DNA from: Marinobacter sp. 1-4A | GTDB taxonomy: Bacteria; Pseudomonadota; Gammaproteobacteria; Pseudomonadales; Oleiphilaceae | Assembly (NCBI RefSeq): GCF_016597725.1 | Contig: NZ_VCGY01000011.1 | Location: 59,450 to 123,449, forward strand | Direction of reading: 5' to 3' | DNA length: 64,000 nt | Shown here: one piece after another, positions 28,973 through 39,790 of the stretch | Position numbering within the stretch: the first letter of the stretch is position 1 | How the letters are laid out: every line of letters starts with the position of its first letter | Notes under the pieces: generated by a model | The model's input: only the letters and a program-made list of their open reading frames with translations | Database searches by the model: none | Told to the model about the DNA's origin: nothing | Translations under genes and position numbers: made by a program

Positions 28973-29929
28973 TTAACGGCTGGCTCTTTTAATGTAGGTT
29001 TCCGGGTTCTCACTTTTTCCGTTACGGATAACTTCAAAGTGCACGTGAGGCCCTGTAGAGCGGCCTGTGCTTCCCATCAGCGCCAGCACTTGCCCCTTCT
29101 GGATCACATCACCTACTTGCACTTTAATAGTCTTGCAGTGGGCGTAGCGGGTAACCAGACCGTCGCCATGGTCTACTTCAACCAGATTTCCATAACCGTT
29201 GCGCTCGGAGGCATAGGTAACTACGCCGCCCGCCACTGAAATAATGTCGCTGCCTTCATTACCCGCAAGGTCAACGCCTGCGTGCCAGGTACGCTTACCG
29301 GTAAATGGGTCGGAACGATAGCCGTAGCGCGAGGACAGCCACCCCCAAGTGATCGGACGCCCCTCCAAATACAGTTCATCTTCAAGTTTTTGGCGGGAAG
29401 AAACCTGATCCAGAAGGCGCAATTGTTGTTCGCGATCCAGCATCTTTCGCTCTAGTTCATCAATCATCCGAGTCAACTCGGGCGCCGAGAAAGAGTCGGC
29501 AGGGAGCGAGTCTTCAGGGCCACCCACCGCCGCTGGCTGGTTGAAATCGAACTCATCACTGGCAACCAGACCGGACTCAACAAAACGCTGACCTAAGGCA
29601 TCTAAGCGCAATAAGCGGCCCTGAATCTGACCAAGGCGCAGCGTGAGCGCATCTACCTGATCCTGAACATTCTGCTGAACACTGGCCAACTCCGCTTTCT
29701 GCTTGCCCAACTCATTTTGCCAATGGGCTACCAGTTCGGAGTCCGTTGGCTCTTCATGGTCTTTCGTCTGGCCTATTGCAGCACTGTATCCGGCCCAGCT
29801 AGCCGCGGCTACTAGAGCAACCAAAACAAAGCAACAAGCAGCAACAGTCAAGGCATTGAGCGCCAGCACACGGGACTTGCCGTGGCTCTTGCCAACAAGA
29901 ATGATATTCATAATGTTGTCTGACTTCAT
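28973..29929 (-). CDS. M23 family metallopeptidase (LytM-type)
   Basis: A 318-residue envelope protein with an N-terminal membrane anchor (about 24-45), a coiled-coil-prone region (about 70-180, including QVDALTLRLGQIQGRLLRLDALG) and a C-terminal M23 domain. The zinc motifs are complete: HAGVD (HxxxD) and PHVHFEV (HxH), so it should be an active peptidoglycan endopeptidase. It lies between secA and lpxC, at the position of secM in enterobacteria. A role in cell separation or wall remodelling is likely. The start at 29929 has a distant AGGAGAT; ATG 29911 is an alternative. Confidence 0.92.
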   Translation of the reverse strand: MKSDNIMNIILVGKSHGKSRVLALNALTVAACCFVLVALVAAASWAGYSAAIGQTKDHEEPTDSELVAHWQNELGKQKAELASVQQNVQDQVDALTLRLGQIQGRLLRLDALGQRFVESGLVASDEFDFNQPAAVGGPEDSLPADSFSAPELTRMIDELERKMLDREQQLRLLDQVSSRQKLEDELYLEGRPITWGWLSSRYGYRSDPFTGKRTWHAGVDLAGNEGSDIISVAGGVVTYASERNGYGNLVEVDHGDGLVTRYAHCKTIKVQVGDVIQKGQVLALMGSTGRSTGPHVHFEVIRNGKSENPETYIKRASR

Positions 29930-30141
29930 TTAAGAACTGCAACCATCTCCTGTAGTGTCGCAGCCCGGAAAGTTCCGAGTGGGTTTGCCATCCTTAGCAA
30001 CAACTACGTACTAATAAATCGTAGCGCCCGGTAGACATACTTATTTACAACAAGGTAAAACAAGATCAGCTATGGTGCTACGCACGAAACGTGCCGAAGT
30101 GTAACCAATCGTTAAGCTGATCGTCGAGAAGAAAACGCCCT

Positions 30142-30588
30142 ATGAAGCGAAAAAGTGATCAAAAACTGACCTTCGACAACCTAGGCAAAACGCCAGGACT
30201 GCGGGAACTCGTCGCAAAAGCCCACACTCACAGCAAAGCGGAAGAAGAAGTTATAGCTTCATTACCGCCAGCCTTAATGGAAGGCACCCGCTTTGTATGC
30301 TGCTTGGAAGGTGAACTGACCCTCTCTGCGGAAAACGCCGGCAAGGCGAGCCAACTTCGCTTCCGTCAGCACGAAATCATGGAAAAATTGCGAGAAAACG
30401 AACTATTCCGCTTTGTGTGGAAGCTCAAAGTAAAAGTTGTACCACCCCGGTTTAGCGACAAACCACCGGCTAAAAAGTTAGCACTCAGCAAAGAAAATGC
30501 CCGGCTCCTCAAAGAGGAAGCCGGGCACACGAAGGACAAAAAATTACGCGAGGTTCTCGAAAAACTCGCAAGCCACGTACGGGATTAA
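30142..30588 (+). CDS. dciA: DciA-like (DUF721) DnaB helicase-associated protein
   Basis: A 148-residue basic protein with the DUF721/DciA pattern: an N-terminal LGKTPGLRELVAKAH segment and a KH-like core with FVCCLEGELTLSAENAGKASQLRFRQHEIMEKL. DciA is the ancestral loader or partner of the DnaB replicative helicase in bacteria without DnaC. The C-terminal extension (about 110-148) is Lys- and Glu-rich. It is transcribed opposite to its neighbours and converges on lpxC; the two stop codons lie in one small dyad. The assignment rests on pattern and on location next to lpxC and secA. Confidence 0.75.
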   Translation: MKRKSDQKLTFDNLGKTPGLRELVAKAHTHSKAEEEVIASLPPALMEGTRFVCCLEGELTLSAENAGKASQLRFRQHEIMEKLRENELFRFVWKLKVKVVPPRFSDKPPAKKLALSKENARLLKEEAGHTKDKKLREVLEKLASHVRD

Positions 30589-30599
30589 GGCATCCAGCC

Positions 30600-31517
30600 T
30601 TAAGCTGGCACGGCTAGCACGGGCTTCATGTAAGAGATGGGCGCGGTTTCTTTGTCATCAAAGGTGACCACTTCCCATGCATCCTCTTCTGCCCTGAGCT
30701 TGCGCAGTAGCTTATTGTTCAGATCGTGACCGGACTTAATGCCGCGGAATTCACCAATCAGGCTATTGCCCAACAGGTACAAATCCCCAATCGCGTCCAG
30801 TACTTTGTGTTTGACGAACTCATCCTCGTAACGAAGACCGTCTTCATTCAGGATTTTGTAGTCGTCTACCACAATGGCATTATCTACACTGCCACCCAGC
30901 GCCAGATTCATTGCCCGCAGCTTTTCAATATCACGCATAAACCCGAAAGTTCTTGCGCGACTGACTTCCTTCACGAAAGACGTGCTTGAAAAATCTACGG
31001 TCGCGGTCTGGGCACGACCTTTGAACACAGGGTGATCAAAGTCGATGCCGAAGCTCACTTTGAAGCCTTCAAACGGCAGGAAGGTAGCCTTCTTGTCGCC
31101 TTCTTCAATGGTCACTTCTCGCTTGATGCGAATGAATCGCTTGGCAGCTTCTTGCTCGGCAATGCCAGCAGACTGCAGCAGAAAGACGAACGGGCCGGCG
31201 GAGCCGTCCATGATCGGCACTTCAGCAGCGCTCAGTTCCACATAGCAGTTATCGATACCGAGACCAGCCATGGCCGACAACAAATGCTCTATTGTCGCCA
31301 CACGGACACCGTCTTTTACCAGCGTCGTGGACAGCATGGTCTCACCCACATTTTCAGCGCAGGCCAGAATTTCGACCACAGGGTCGAGATCGGTGCGGCG
31401 GAAAATGATTCCCGAATCTATCGGCGCGGGCTTGAGGGTAAGGTAAACCTTTTCCCCTGAGTGCAGCCCAACTCCCGTAGCACGGATCGTGTTTTTAAGT
31501 GTCCGTTGTCTGATCAT
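30600..31517 (-). CDS. lpxC: UDP-3-O-acyl-N-acetylglucosamine deacetylase
   Basis: LpxC performs the committed zinc-dependent deacetylation of lipid A synthesis. The 305-residue length is identical to that of E. coli LpxC. Zinc ligands are visible in [11 protein letters not shown] (H78) and [14 protein letters not shown]. It lies downstream of ftsZ at the end of the dcw block. A TAGAAT -10-like hexamer at 31548-31553 in the 209-base gap suggests an additional promoter. Confidence 0.99.
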   Translation of the reverse strand: MIRQRTLKNTIRATGVGLHSGEKVYLTLKPAPIDSGIIFRRTDLDPVVEILACAENVGETMLSTTLVKDGVRVATIEHLLSAMAGLGIDNCYVELSAAEVPIMDGSAGPFVFLLQSAGIAEQEAAKRFIRIKREVTIEEGDKKATFLPFEGFKVSFGIDFDHPVFKGRAQTATVDFSSTSFVKEVSRARTFGFMRDIEKLRAMNLALGGSVDNAIVVDDYKILNEDGLRYEDEFVKHKVLDAIGDLYLLGNSLIGEFRGIKSGHDLNNKLLRKLRAEEDAWEVVTFDDKETAPISYMKPVLAVPA

Positions 31518-31726
31518 CGGTTCGTTATTCCGTAAAAAATTGGCGATATTCTAAACAAAAACTTGCGCGCAGAATATCAAAAAATACGACTGAGTACCAT
31601 TTACGCGACTCGATATTGCGTAAACCTCATACAATCAAGCCATTGGCATTCAGCGCACCCATATCTGGATGGATGATTTACTTGTACTGCAATAACCCAA
31701 GCCCAGATGTCAGCTGCACTCGATAG

Positions 31727-32884
31727 TCAGTCAGCCTGTCTGCGAAGGAACGCGGGAATATCGAGGTAGTCGACCCCCTGCTCTTCGCTTTCTTTGCTCT
31801 GATCTATCGCTACGTTGCCGTTTGATACTGCACGACGACGCAGGATTGCAGGGCGGTCCAGCTGATTGTAATCCGTCTTGCCATCCAGAGTGCGGGTGTT
31901 ATCAACGACTTTGGTCGGCTTTTCGCGATCTCCGCCAAGACCTGTGGCAACAACCGTTACTTTCAACTCTTCAGTCATTTCCGGATCGATTACGGTACCC
32001 ACAACAACCGTTGCAGAGTCCGATGCAAACTCACGCACAATATCGCCAACCTCGGAGAATTCGCCCAGATTGAGGTCCATACCGGCAGTGATATTGACCA
32101 GAATGCCCTTGGCACCCTGCAAGTTGACGTCTTCCAGCAGCGGGCTGCGAATCGCCGCTTCTGCCGCTTCCCGTGCACGGTTTTCGCCGGTGGCACGTGC
32201 GGTACCCATCATCGCCATGCCCATTTCGGACATAACCGTTTTAACGTCGGCAAAGTCGACGTTGATCATACCGTTGCGGGTGATCAGATCAGCAATGCCC
32301 TGTACGGCGCCAAGCAGAACGTCATTCGCAGCAGCGAAAGCATCCAGCAGACTGGTCTTTTTACCCAGAACCGCCAGCAACTTTTCGTTGGGGATGGTGA
32401 TCAGCGAATCAACGCACTCTTCCAGCTCCCTGAGCCCCTCTTCGGCCAAGCTCATACGCTTGCCGCCTTCAAAGGTGAAAGGCTTGGTCACCACGGCAAC
32501 GGTCAGAATGCCCATTTCCCGGGCCACTTCTGCAACAACAGGCGCTGCGCCAGTACCCGTACCGCCGCCCATGCCCGCGGTGATGAACACCATGTCTGCG
32601 CCTTTGATGGCTTCGGCGATGCGGTCGCGATCTTCAAGAGCAGATTGGCGGCCAATTTCGGGGTTCGCCCCTGCTCCCAAACCTTTCGTGATGTTGCCAC
32701 CCAATTGGATGATCTGGCGCGCGTCCAAATCAGTCAGCGCCTGAGCATCTGTATTGGCGCAAATAAACTCTACACCCTCAATGTCACTGTTCAGCATGTG
32801 ACGCACGGCGTTACCACCGCCACCGCCAACACCGACTACTTTAATGACAGCGTTTTGTTGGACATTATCGACAAGTTCAAACAT
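31727..32884 (-). CDS. ftsZ: Cell division protein FtsZ
   Basis: FtsZ is the tubulin-like GTPase that forms the Z ring. In 385 residues it shows the N-terminal [10 protein letters not shown], the tubulin signature GGGTGTG at 106-112, a T7-loop region ([13 protein letters not shown]) and the conserved C-terminal peptide [14 protein letters not shown], which binds FtsA and ZipA. AAGGAG lies just before the ATG. It follows ftsA after a 95-base gap and precedes lpxC. Confidence 0.99.
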   Translation of the reverse strand: MFELVDNVQQNAVIKVVGVGGGGGNAVRHMLNSDIEGVEFICANTDAQALTDLDARQIIQLGGNITKGLGAGANPEIGRQSALEDRDRIAEAIKGADMVFITAGMGGGTGTGAAPVVAEVAREMGILTVAVVTKPFTFEGGKRMSLAEEGLRELEECVDSLITIPNEKLLAVLGKKTSLLDAFAAANDVLLGAVQGIADLITRNGMINVDFADVKTVMSEMGMAMMGTARATGENRAREAAEAAIRSPLLEDVNLQGAKGILVNITAGMDLNLGEFSEVGDIVREFASDSATVVVGTVIDPEMTEELKVTVVATGLGGDREKPTKVVDNTRTLDGKTDYNQLDRPAILRRRAVSNGNVAIDQSKESEEQGVDYLDIPAFLRRQAD

Positions 32885-32979
32885 TCCCCTTCTCCTTCGT
32901 GCTGTTTCAGCCTTGTTCCAGACTGTTTATTCGAGATTGTATTTTCGAGATACCTTCGTTTACTGCTTGCCCGGAACCG

Positions 32980-34215
32980 TCAGAAATGACCGGTAAACCA
33001 GGCTTTCATGCGCTCTAACAGCGAGGGTGCATCTTCACCCTTGAGCACCGGTGCCCGACCAAGATCCATTTGCCGGAAACCGTGAATCAACAACCCGACG
33101 CCTGTGGCGTAGATGGGGTTATTAACGACTTCTGTCATACCGGAGACCGCGTGTGGGCACGCCAGCCGTACCGGCATGTGGAAGATTTCTTCAGCCAACT
33201 CCACCACACCTTCCATGGTTGAAGACCCGCCAGTTATCACGATGCCAGCAGGAATCAGGTCTTCGAACCCTGAGCGACGCAGTTCTGACTGCACGAGGGT
33301 AAACAGCTCCTCGTAACGCGGCTCAACAACCTCTGCCAGCGCCTGCCTTGAAAGGTCACGCGGGGCACGATCACCTACACTAGGTACCTTGATGGTTTCA
33401 TCAGCACCCGCCAGTTGCGTCAAAGCGCAGGCGTATTTGATTTTGATTTCTTCCGCATTCTGCGTGGGTGTACGCAACGCCATCGCTATGTCGTTGGTAA
33501 CTTGATCACCCGCAATCGGAATGACGGCTGTGTGGCGTATGGCGCCGCCGGTAAACACGGCGATGTCAGTGGTACCTCCACCCATGTCCACAACGCATAC
33601 ACCGAGCTCTTTCTCGTCATCTGTAAGGATGGCGTGGCTGGAAGCCAGTTGCTCCAAGATAATATCGTCGGCCTCTAGGCCACAGCGACCAATACACTTT
33701 TCAATATTTTGGGCAGCATTGACGGCACAGGTTACGAGATGCACCTTTGCCTCAAGACGGACACCCGACATGCCCATGGGCTCTTTGATGCCTTCTTGGT
33801 TATCAATCACGAACTCCTGCGGCAAGATGTGCAGGATTTTTTGATCCGCTGGAATGGCGACCGCCTGCGCCGCATCAATCACCCTGTCGATATCGGCCTG
33901 AGTGACTTCCCTATCGCGAATGGCGACAATGCCGTGAGAGTTAAGGCTCTTTATATGGCTGCCCGCAATCCCTGCATACACAGAGTGAATACGGCAACCG
34001 GCCATCAATTCAGCCTCCTCAACTGCCCGCTGGATTGCCTGAACCGTGGTTTCGATGTTCACCACCACGCCCCGTTTGAGCCCGCGGGACGGATGGGAAC
34101 CTATACCCACCACCTCAATGGTTCCGTCCATTTTGCGTTTGCCGACGATCGCAACCACTTTCGAGGTTCCGATATCGAGGCCGACAATCATGTTTTCCGT
34201 TTCAACCGATGACAT
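32980..34215 (-). CDS. ftsA: Cell division protein FtsA
   Basis: FtsA is the actin-like protein that tethers FtsZ to the membrane and recruits the divisome. The 411-residue protein starts with the actin-fold phosphate loop VGLDIGTSKVVAIVG, contains VVDMGGGTTDIAVF and GIVITGGSSTMEGV, and ends in the amphipathic membrane-targeting helix SLLERMKAWFTGHF. The start at ATG 34215 with GGTGGA upstream was preferred over a TTG at 34227. It lies 36 bases downstream of ftsQ. Confidence 0.98.
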   Translation of the reverse strand: MSSVETENMIVGLDIGTSKVVAIVGKRKMDGTIEVVGIGSHPSRGLKRGVVVNIETTVQAIQRAVEEAELMAGCRIHSVYAGIAGSHIKSLNSHGIVAIRDREVTQADIDRVIDAAQAVAIPADQKILHILPQEFVIDNQEGIKEPMGMSGVRLEAKVHLVTCAVNAAQNIEKCIGRCGLEADDIILEQLASSHAILTDDEKELGVCVVDMGGGTTDIAVFTGGAIRHTAVIPIAGDQVTNDIAMALRTPTQNAEEIKIKYACALTQLAGADETIKVPSVGDRAPRDLSRQALAEVVEPRYEELFTLVQSELRRSGFEDLIPAGIVITGGSSTMEGVVELAEEIFHMPVRLACPHAVSGMTEVVNNPIYATGVGLLIHGFRQMDLGRAPVLKGEDAPSLLERMKAWFTGHF

Positions 34216-34251
34216 GTGTTCCACCAAACCGTAGGTCTGAATTTACTGTTT

Positions 34252-35097
34252 CTATGTTTTCGGGCCGGAAGCAGCCTGAACCTGCTTCCACTGAACGGCT
34301 ACACCATTGGTGTAGCGCGCATCTACCCGGCTAACTTCGTCCGACCGAGATATCAGCCGGTTTTCATAAACTGTAATAAAACGCTCAAAGCGCTTTGCAA
34401 CTTGATCCCGACCGAGCACCACTTCAATTCCGTTTGAGAGGCGAAGCGTCCAAGCTCCACGCTGCTCCAACTCCAGCCCGGAAAAACCCAAACCGTGGGC
34501 CACCAGTTTGTCGCTCATAGTGCGGGCCATGCTGATCACATCGCGCACGCGCTCATCCGGCCCTGCGAGTTGCGGCAATCTGCCCGCCACATCGGGGTTG
34601 GGTGGCATAAATAACTCCCCGGTGCGACTGACCAAACGTCCGTCTGTCCAATACGCTAGAGGCTTTTTCTCCCGTATGTTGATCTCCAGACGATCGGGCC
34701 ATACGCGGCGTACTGCGACTGATTCTATCCATGGCCGCTTTTCAAGATCGTTCTTGATGTCCGAAAGGTCCGTCGAAAAATAGCTCTTGCCAATCCAGTT
34801 TCCGGCTTGGCGCTCAAAAGCAACGCGGCTATCCCCGACAAACTCACCATTCACATCAATGGCCAGAATTTGCTGGTCCATAGCGCCCAGCACTTTCCCG
34901 GTTGCCCAGGGTACAAGGCCTGCCGCAAGCAAAATCGCGATACCCATGCCTGCTTGCAACCAAGGCACTGCGGCCAACACCTGCTTCAACACTCCAAACC
35001 GGTCCTTCTCCGGCCCGAGAGTCGTTGCTCCCCGGCGTCGGGGAGGCTCGGACGGTATCGCCCGACTCCGGATCAGCAGTGTTTCAAGCATTAGCAC
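34252..35097 (-). CDS. ftsQ: Cell division protein FtsQ
   Basis: FtsQ is the bitopic scaffold that links early and late divisome proteins (FtsB, FtsL). The 281-residue protein has a cytoplasmic basic N-terminus, one membrane helix (about 47-69), a POTRA domain (about 78-150, with ILAIDVNGEFVGDSRVAFE and RPWIESVAVRRVWPDRLEI) and a C-terminal beta domain. Its start overlaps the ddl 3' end by 14 bases, as is common in dcw clusters. Confidence 0.97.
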   Translation of the reverse strand: MLMLETLLIRSRAIPSEPPRRRGATTLGPEKDRFGVLKQVLAAVPWLQAGMGIAILLAAGLVPWATGKVLGAMDQQILAIDVNGEFVGDSRVAFERQAGNWIGKSYFSTDLSDIKNDLEKRPWIESVAVRRVWPDRLEINIREKKPLAYWTDGRLVSRTGELFMPPNPDVAGRLPQLAGPDERVRDVISMARTMSDKLVAHGLGFSGLELEQRGAWTLRLSNGIEVVLGRDQVAKRFERFITVYENRLISRSDEVSRVDARYTNGVAVQWKQVQAASGPKT

Positions 35098-36058
35098 CCT
35101 CCAGAGTGTCTAGAAGGATCCGTACAACCAATTCTTCAAAGCTGATACCTGCGGCTTTAGCAGACATAGGCACCAAGCTGTGATCGGTCATGCCCGGCAC
35201 GGTATTCACCTCCAGCAACCAGAACTCGCCCTCCGCATCCTGCATAATGTCAACCCGACCCCAGGTGCGGCAGCCCACGACTCGAAACGCCTCTAAAGCA
35301 AGGTTCTGCAGCCTCGCTTCATCCTCGGGCGCTAAGCCACAGGGGATTCGGTAGCGGGTATCGTCCGCGAGGTATTTCGCGTCATAGTCGTAGAACACAT
35401 GGTCTGTGCTCAGCCCTATGGCTGGCAAAGCCCGGTCCTGCAACAAACTGACCGTGAATTCCGGCCCTTCTATCCACTCTTCCACCAGCACTGAACTATC
35501 CAGTGCGGCCGCTGCCTCGAAGGCTTCAGCTAGCTCAACAGCGGTATACACTTTGCGAATGCCAATACTGGAACCTTCCCGGGACGGCTTAACACTCAGA
35601 GGCGAGCGCAGCTCCTGAACAATTTGTTCCGCTTCATCCGCTGCCGACATGGTTTTAAACTTTGGCGTCGGTAAACCACAGCCAGCAAACACGTACTTGG
35701 TGCGCAACTTGTCCATCGCCAAAGACGAGGCCATCACTTCGCTTCCGGTGTACGGAATACCGGCCTGAGACAAAATGGCTTGCAGTATTCCGTCTTCTCC
35801 ACCACGGCCGTGCAGCGCAATAAAAACCCGATCGAACTCTGGGTTTTCGACGGTTTTCAGCAAACAACCTTGGACGTCTATGGCAAAGGCATCTACACCC
35901 GCAGAGACCAGGGCTGCCAGAACCGCTTTACCGCTTTTAAGAGACACTTCGCGCTCAGCAGAGTCTCCACCCATAAAAACAGCCACACGCCCCAGTGCCC
36001 GAACAACATCTGGTTCGGCTCGATAAGCCGGGACTGCGGAATGCTGCATATCACTCAC
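35084..36058 (-). CDS. ddl: D-alanine--D-alanine ligase
   Basis: Ddl joins two D-alanines for the peptidoglycan pentapeptide. In 324 residues it has the ATP-grasp pattern with [16 protein letters not shown], the [15 protein letters not shown] glycine loop and [17 protein letters not shown] at the C-terminal metal site. As the dcw-encoded copy it corresponds to DdlB of E. coli. The start overlaps murC by eight bases and the end overlaps ftsQ. Confidence 0.98.
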   Translation of the reverse strand: MSDMQHSAVPAYRAEPDVVRALGRVAVFMGGDSAEREVSLKSGKAVLAALVSAGVDAFAIDVQGCLLKTVENPEFDRVFIALHGRGGEDGILQAILSQAGIPYTGSEVMASSLAMDKLRTKYVFAGCGLPTPKFKTMSAADEAEQIVQELRSPLSVKPSREGSSIGIRKVYTAVELAEAFEAAAALDSSVLVEEWIEGPEFTVSLLQDRALPAIGLSTDHVFYDYDAKYLADDTRYRIPCGLAPEDEARLQNLALEAFRVVGCRTWGRVDIMQDAEGEFWLLEVNTVPGMTDHSLVPMSAKAAGISFEELVVRILLDTLEGANA

Positions 36059-37496
36059 CTGAAAAGACTCCTTGCTCTGCCAGTCGGATCGCTATACCAC
36101 CGATATCTCCGGCACCCTGAGTAATCAAAAGATCGCCGTCTTGCAGGACACTGGACAGCAAGCTTTCGATTTGTCGATTGTCTTCCACAAACAAAGGCTC
36201 CACCTTGCCGCGCTGTCTGATGCTGCGGCATAGCGCTCGTCCGTCCGCGCCAGGCACGGCAGCTTCACCGGCGGAATAAACATCCATAAGCAATAGGCTG
36301 TCTACCTCTGATAGAACCCGTACAAAATCTTCATACAAATCACGGGTACGACTGAACCTGTGAGGCTGATACAACATCACCAATCGGCGACCCGGCCATG
36401 CATCGTGAGCGGCTCGAATGACGGCTTCCACTTCCGTGGGGTGGTGGCCATAGTCATCCACCAGCGTGACGGTGCCGTTTGGCGTTTGGTAATCCCCGTA
36501 AACCTGAAACCGGCGTCCAACCCCTGCAAAAACAGCTAGCCCGCGACAGATTGCTTCGTCTGCAACGCCTTCATCCGTGGCGACAGCAATCACCGCAAGG
36601 GCATTCAAAACGTTGTGACGGCCCGGCATTTTTAGTTCGACGTTAAGGTCGCTACGTCCGCCCGGTCGCTTAACCACAAAGTGTGTTTTAAGGCCGTCTG
36701 TCACTATGCGTTCGGCACGATAGTCCGCATCTGGATTGCTAATGCCATAAGTGATGATGGCGCGGGAGATCCGGGGGATGATTTCGTTCACGTAGTCATC
36801 ATCCACACACATCACCGCCAACCCGTAAAACGGCAAATTGTGGAGAAAGTCCACAAACGTCTGCTTGAGCTTTTCTACGTCGCCGTCATAGGTGTCCATA
36901 TGGTCGGCTTCGATGTTGGTCACTACCGACACCGTCGGCGTTAGATGCAGGAACGAGGCATCGCTCTCATCCGCCTCGGCAACCAAATATCGGGACCCGC
37001 CCAACTTGGCATTGGTGCCTGCACTGTTCAACTTGCCACCGATTACAAATGTCGGATCAAGCCCAGCTTCGCCGAGCACCGACGCAATCAAACTGGTGGT
37101 CGTTGTCTTACCGTGGGTTCCAGCAACAGCAATGCCGTGGCGATAACGCATAATTTCGGCCAGCATTTCTGCTCTGGGCACAATGGGCACCCGTCGGCTA
37201 CGGGCGGATACCATTTCCGGGTTATCCGATGCAACAGCGGAAGACACAACAACCACATCAGCTTTGGCGCTATTCTCTGCCCTATGGCCAATGTAAATTT
37301 CAATATCCATGGCTTTAAGGCGATTAGTGACCACCCCTTCTTTCAGGTCTGAACCAGACACATCGTAGCCTTGGTTTTTTAGAACCTCGGCAATACCGCT
37401 CATGCCGGCACCACCAATACCCACAAAGTGAATGTGGCGAATCCGGCGCATTTCCGGTACTTGAAACGCGAGCGGCGGATTGGTTGTTTCAGCCAT
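36051..37496 (-). CDS. murC: UDP-N-acetylmuramate--L-alanine ligase
   Basis: MurC adds L-alanine to UDP-MurNAc, the first peptide step of peptidoglycan precursor synthesis in the cytoplasm. The 481-residue protein has an N-terminal UDP-binding Rossmann motif ([17 protein letters not shown]), the ATP P-loop GTHGKTTTT, and the C-terminal [13 protein letters not shown]. It overlaps murG and ddl by eight bases each. Confidence 0.99.
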   Translation of the reverse strand: MAETTNPPLAFQVPEMRRIRHIHFVGIGGAGMSGIAEVLKNQGYDVSGSDLKEGVVTNRLKAMDIEIYIGHRAENSAKADVVVVSSAVASDNPEMVSARSRRVPIVPRAEMLAEIMRYRHGIAVAGTHGKTTTTSLIASVLGEAGLDPTFVIGGKLNSAGTNAKLGGSRYLVAEADESDASFLHLTPTVSVVTNIEADHMDTYDGDVEKLKQTFVDFLHNLPFYGLAVMCVDDDYVNEIIPRISRAIITYGISNPDADYRAERIVTDGLKTHFVVKRPGGRSDLNVELKMPGRHNVLNALAVIAVATDEGVADEAICRGLAVFAGVGRRFQVYGDYQTPNGTVTLVDDYGHHPTEVEAVIRAAHDAWPGRRLVMLYQPHRFSRTRDLYEDFVRVLSEVDSLLLMDVYSAGEAAVPGADGRALCRSIRQRGKVEPLFVEDNRQIESLLSSVLQDGDLLITQGAGDIGGIAIRLAEQGVFSGE

Positions 37497-38595
37497 TAGC
37501 GGCCTCCAGGCAATAGTTTACGACTCGCTCCGTTGCGTCAGGGCGGGCCAAAGTATGTGCAGCCTTGGCCATTTCCAAGACCCGAATTCGATCCTTGGAA
37601 AGGTCGCCCAAGGTTTCTGCCAGCACGGTTGGGGTCAACCGCGACTGAGGTATCAATACAGCGGCTTTCGCATTGACCATTTGCTGGCCGTTTTTCGTTT
37701 GATGATCATCCACCGCATGGGGGAACGGCACCAGCACCGCTCCAATACCCGCTGCACAAAGCTCCGAAATTGTCAGCGCACCCGCGCGGCATAGCACGAT
37801 GTCTGCCCAGCTGTAGGCTTCCGCCATATCCTTAATAAATGGCTCAACATCCGCATCAACCCCATGCTGCTCATACGACGCGCGCGCAGCCTCAAAATGG
37901 CGTTCACCGCACTGATGCCTTACCTGAGGCCGATCCTGTTGCGGCAGCATTGCCAAAGCTTCCGGCAGCTGCTGATTGAACACTTGTGCACCAAGACTGC
38001 CGCCGACCACAAGAATGCGCAGCGCATTATTGGCCTCATCAGGTTCGCGTGAACGCCCGGCCAATCTCTGTTCCGGTGCCGGTAACGCTACTAGATCCTG
38101 ACGCACTGGATTACCGGTGCACCGAGTGATTACCTCCCCGCCAAAGCTTCCGGGGAAAGCCTCCAGTACCGTTTTCGCAAACCGCACCAGAAGGCGGTTG
38201 GTCATTCCTGCAATGGCATTTTGCTCATGGATCACCAAAGGCGTTCGCGTCAGCCAAGCCGCCACACCGCCAGGGCCGGTCACAAATCCACCCATACCGA
38301 CCACGCAGTCGGGGCGAATGCGTCGTACTATGGTGAAAGCTTCACCCAACCCGCGCATTAGCCGAAAAGGAGCCAGTATCAAGGCCAGCTTGCCTTTGCC
38401 ACGAAGCCCGGAGATATGGATCAGGGACAAAGGGATACCCGTATCACTAATCAGCCGTTCTTCCATACCTCCAACGGCGCCTAGCCAGTGCACTTCGTGA
38501 CCCTTCGCCTCAAGTGCGCGGGCAGTGGCCAGCGCAGGAAACACATGGCCTCCGGTACCTCCGGCCATCATTAAAAAGCGGCGCGGTTTAGTCAT
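37489..38595 (-). CDS. murG: UDP-GlcNAc:lipid I N-acetylglucosaminyltransferase
   Basis: MurG adds GlcNAc to lipid I to make lipid II on the inner face of the cytoplasmic membrane. The 368-residue GT28 protein has the [12 protein letters not shown] glycine loop, [12 protein letters not shown], and the acceptor-site segment [15 protein letters not shown]. It overlaps ftsW and murC by eight bases each. Confidence 0.99.
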   Translation of the reverse strand: MTKPRRFLMMAGGTGGHVFPALATARALEAKGHEVHWLGAVGGMEERLISDTGIPLSLIHISGLRGKGKLALILAPFRLMRGLGEAFTIVRRIRPDCVVGMGGFVTGPGGVAAWLTRTPLVIHEQNAIAGMTNRLLVRFAKTVLEAFPGSFGGEVITRCTGNPVRQDLVALPAPEQRLAGRSREPDEANNALRILVVGGSLGAQVFNQQLPEALAMLPQQDRPQVRHQCGERHFEAARASYEQHGVDADVEPFIKDMAEAYSWADIVLCRAGALTISELCAAGIGAVLVPFPHAVDDHQTKNGQQMVNAKAAVLIPQSRLTPTVLAETLGDLSKDRIRVLEMAKAAHTLARPDATERVVNYCLEAANG

Positions 38596-39790
38596 AACGC
38601 GCCCCCATTCTCTTCCGAGGGCTGGCTTTTTCCGAAGCCTGCTTTTCGCTATCTAGCCGTTCCATCTCAACTCTGGCGAGAATCCCGATACACACACAGC
38701 TAACCATCAGGCTAGAGCCGCCATAACTCACCAATGGCAAGGTCAACCCTTTTGTGGGCAACAAGCCGGTGCTGACTGCCATGTTGATACCCGCCTGCAG
38801 GCCTATCAGCAACGTAATGCCATAAGCAAAGCAGGCACCAAACGGCATATCCGCTTTTTCAGCGCGTCTGGCAATCACGAATCCGGTTACAACCAGCACG
38901 GTAAATAGACCAAGCACGATCAATGAACCCAGCAACCCGAACTCTTCCGCAATGATCGCAAAGATAAAATCTGTATGGGCTTCCGGTAAAAAAAACAGCT
39001 TTTGAATCGAGTTGCCCAAGCCAACGCCGCCCCATTCACCACGCCCGAACGCAATCAAGGACTGGGTAAGCTGGTAGCCGGTATCGAACTGGTCTTTCCA
39101 AGGATCCAGGTAGCTCACTACACGCTTCAGGCGATAGGGCTGAGTCAGCACCAAAATGACCCCAGCCGCCGCCATAGCCGCGACGAGCGGAATAAATTTT
39201 CCAAGACGAACGCCACTCAAAAAAATCATACCGGTCGCTGCGGTCACCAGAACAACCGTGGCACCAAAATCGGGCTGGAACATCAACAGAATCGATGCGA
39301 CAACTAAGATTCCCAGCGGCTTCAAGAAGCCCGGCCAGGTTCCTAACAATGCTTCGCGACGCCGGACGACGTATCCAGCGAAATAGGCGATAAGACACAG
39401 CTTCGCCACTTCCGATACCTGCACGTTGAACAGACCAAACGGAATCCATCGGGTAGAACCGTTCACCGTGCGCCCTAAGGGAGTAAGAACCAATATCAAA
39501 GCCAAAAAACCGATACCAAGTAGCAGCCAGCCACTGCGCTCCCACCACGCCACTGGCACATTGACCGACACCAGCGCGAGCATGCAGCCCATTGCCGCGA
39601 ACAAAAGCTGGCGGATCACATAGTGGTAGCCATTGCCTAGGGTCTCTATCGCCATGTCCATGGAGGCTGAAGAAATCATCACCACGCCGATAAGCAACAA
39701 AGCAACCGAGGTGATGACCAGCACCGGCAGAGGCTGAATTTCCCCCACCCATTGAGTCCGTACTGGCGTTGCTGACAGTCCCGCCTGCAT
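38588..39790 (-). CDS. ftsW: Septal peptidoglycan glycosyltransferase FtsW
   Basis: FtsW is the SEDS-family glycosyltransferase that polymerises septal peptidoglycan with FtsI. The 400-residue protein has about ten membrane helices and SEDS signatures such as LPEAHTDFIFAIIAEEFG and TKGLTLPLVSYGGSSLM. It starts one base into the murD stop (shared base 39790) and overlaps murG by eight bases. Confidence 0.98.
   Translation of the reverse strand: MQAGLSATPVRTQWVGEIQPLPVLVITSVALLLIGVVMISSASMDMAIETLGNGYHYVIRQLLFAAMGCMLALVSVNVPVAWWERSGWLLLGIGFLALILVLTPLGRTVNGSTRWIPFGLFNVQVSEVAKLCLIAYFAGYVVRRREALLGTWPGFLKPLGILVVASILLMFQPDFGATVVLVTAATGMIFLSGVRLGKFIPLVAAMAAAGVILVLTQPYRLKRVVSYLDPWKDQFDTGYQLTQSLIAFGRGEWGGVGLGNSIQKLFFLPEAHTDFIFAIIAEEFGLLGSLIVLGLFTVLVVTGFVIARRAEKADMPFGACFAYGITLLIGLQAGINMAVSTGLLPTKGLTLPLVSYGGSSLMVSCVCIGILARVEMERLDSEKQASEKASPRKRMGARYD

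Noticed and set aside
30585..30603. TTAAGGC-ATCCA-GCCTTAA dyad covering both stop codons of dciA and lpxC, considered as bidirectional terminator
   Set aside because: The stem is only seven pairs and no T tract follows on either strand; it may be coincidence from two TAA stops.
31878..32744. 288-codon Ser/Ala/Pro-rich frame antisense to ftsZ
   Set aside because: Its composition is what the reverse complement of ftsZ codons gives, and the ftsZ frame is unambiguous.
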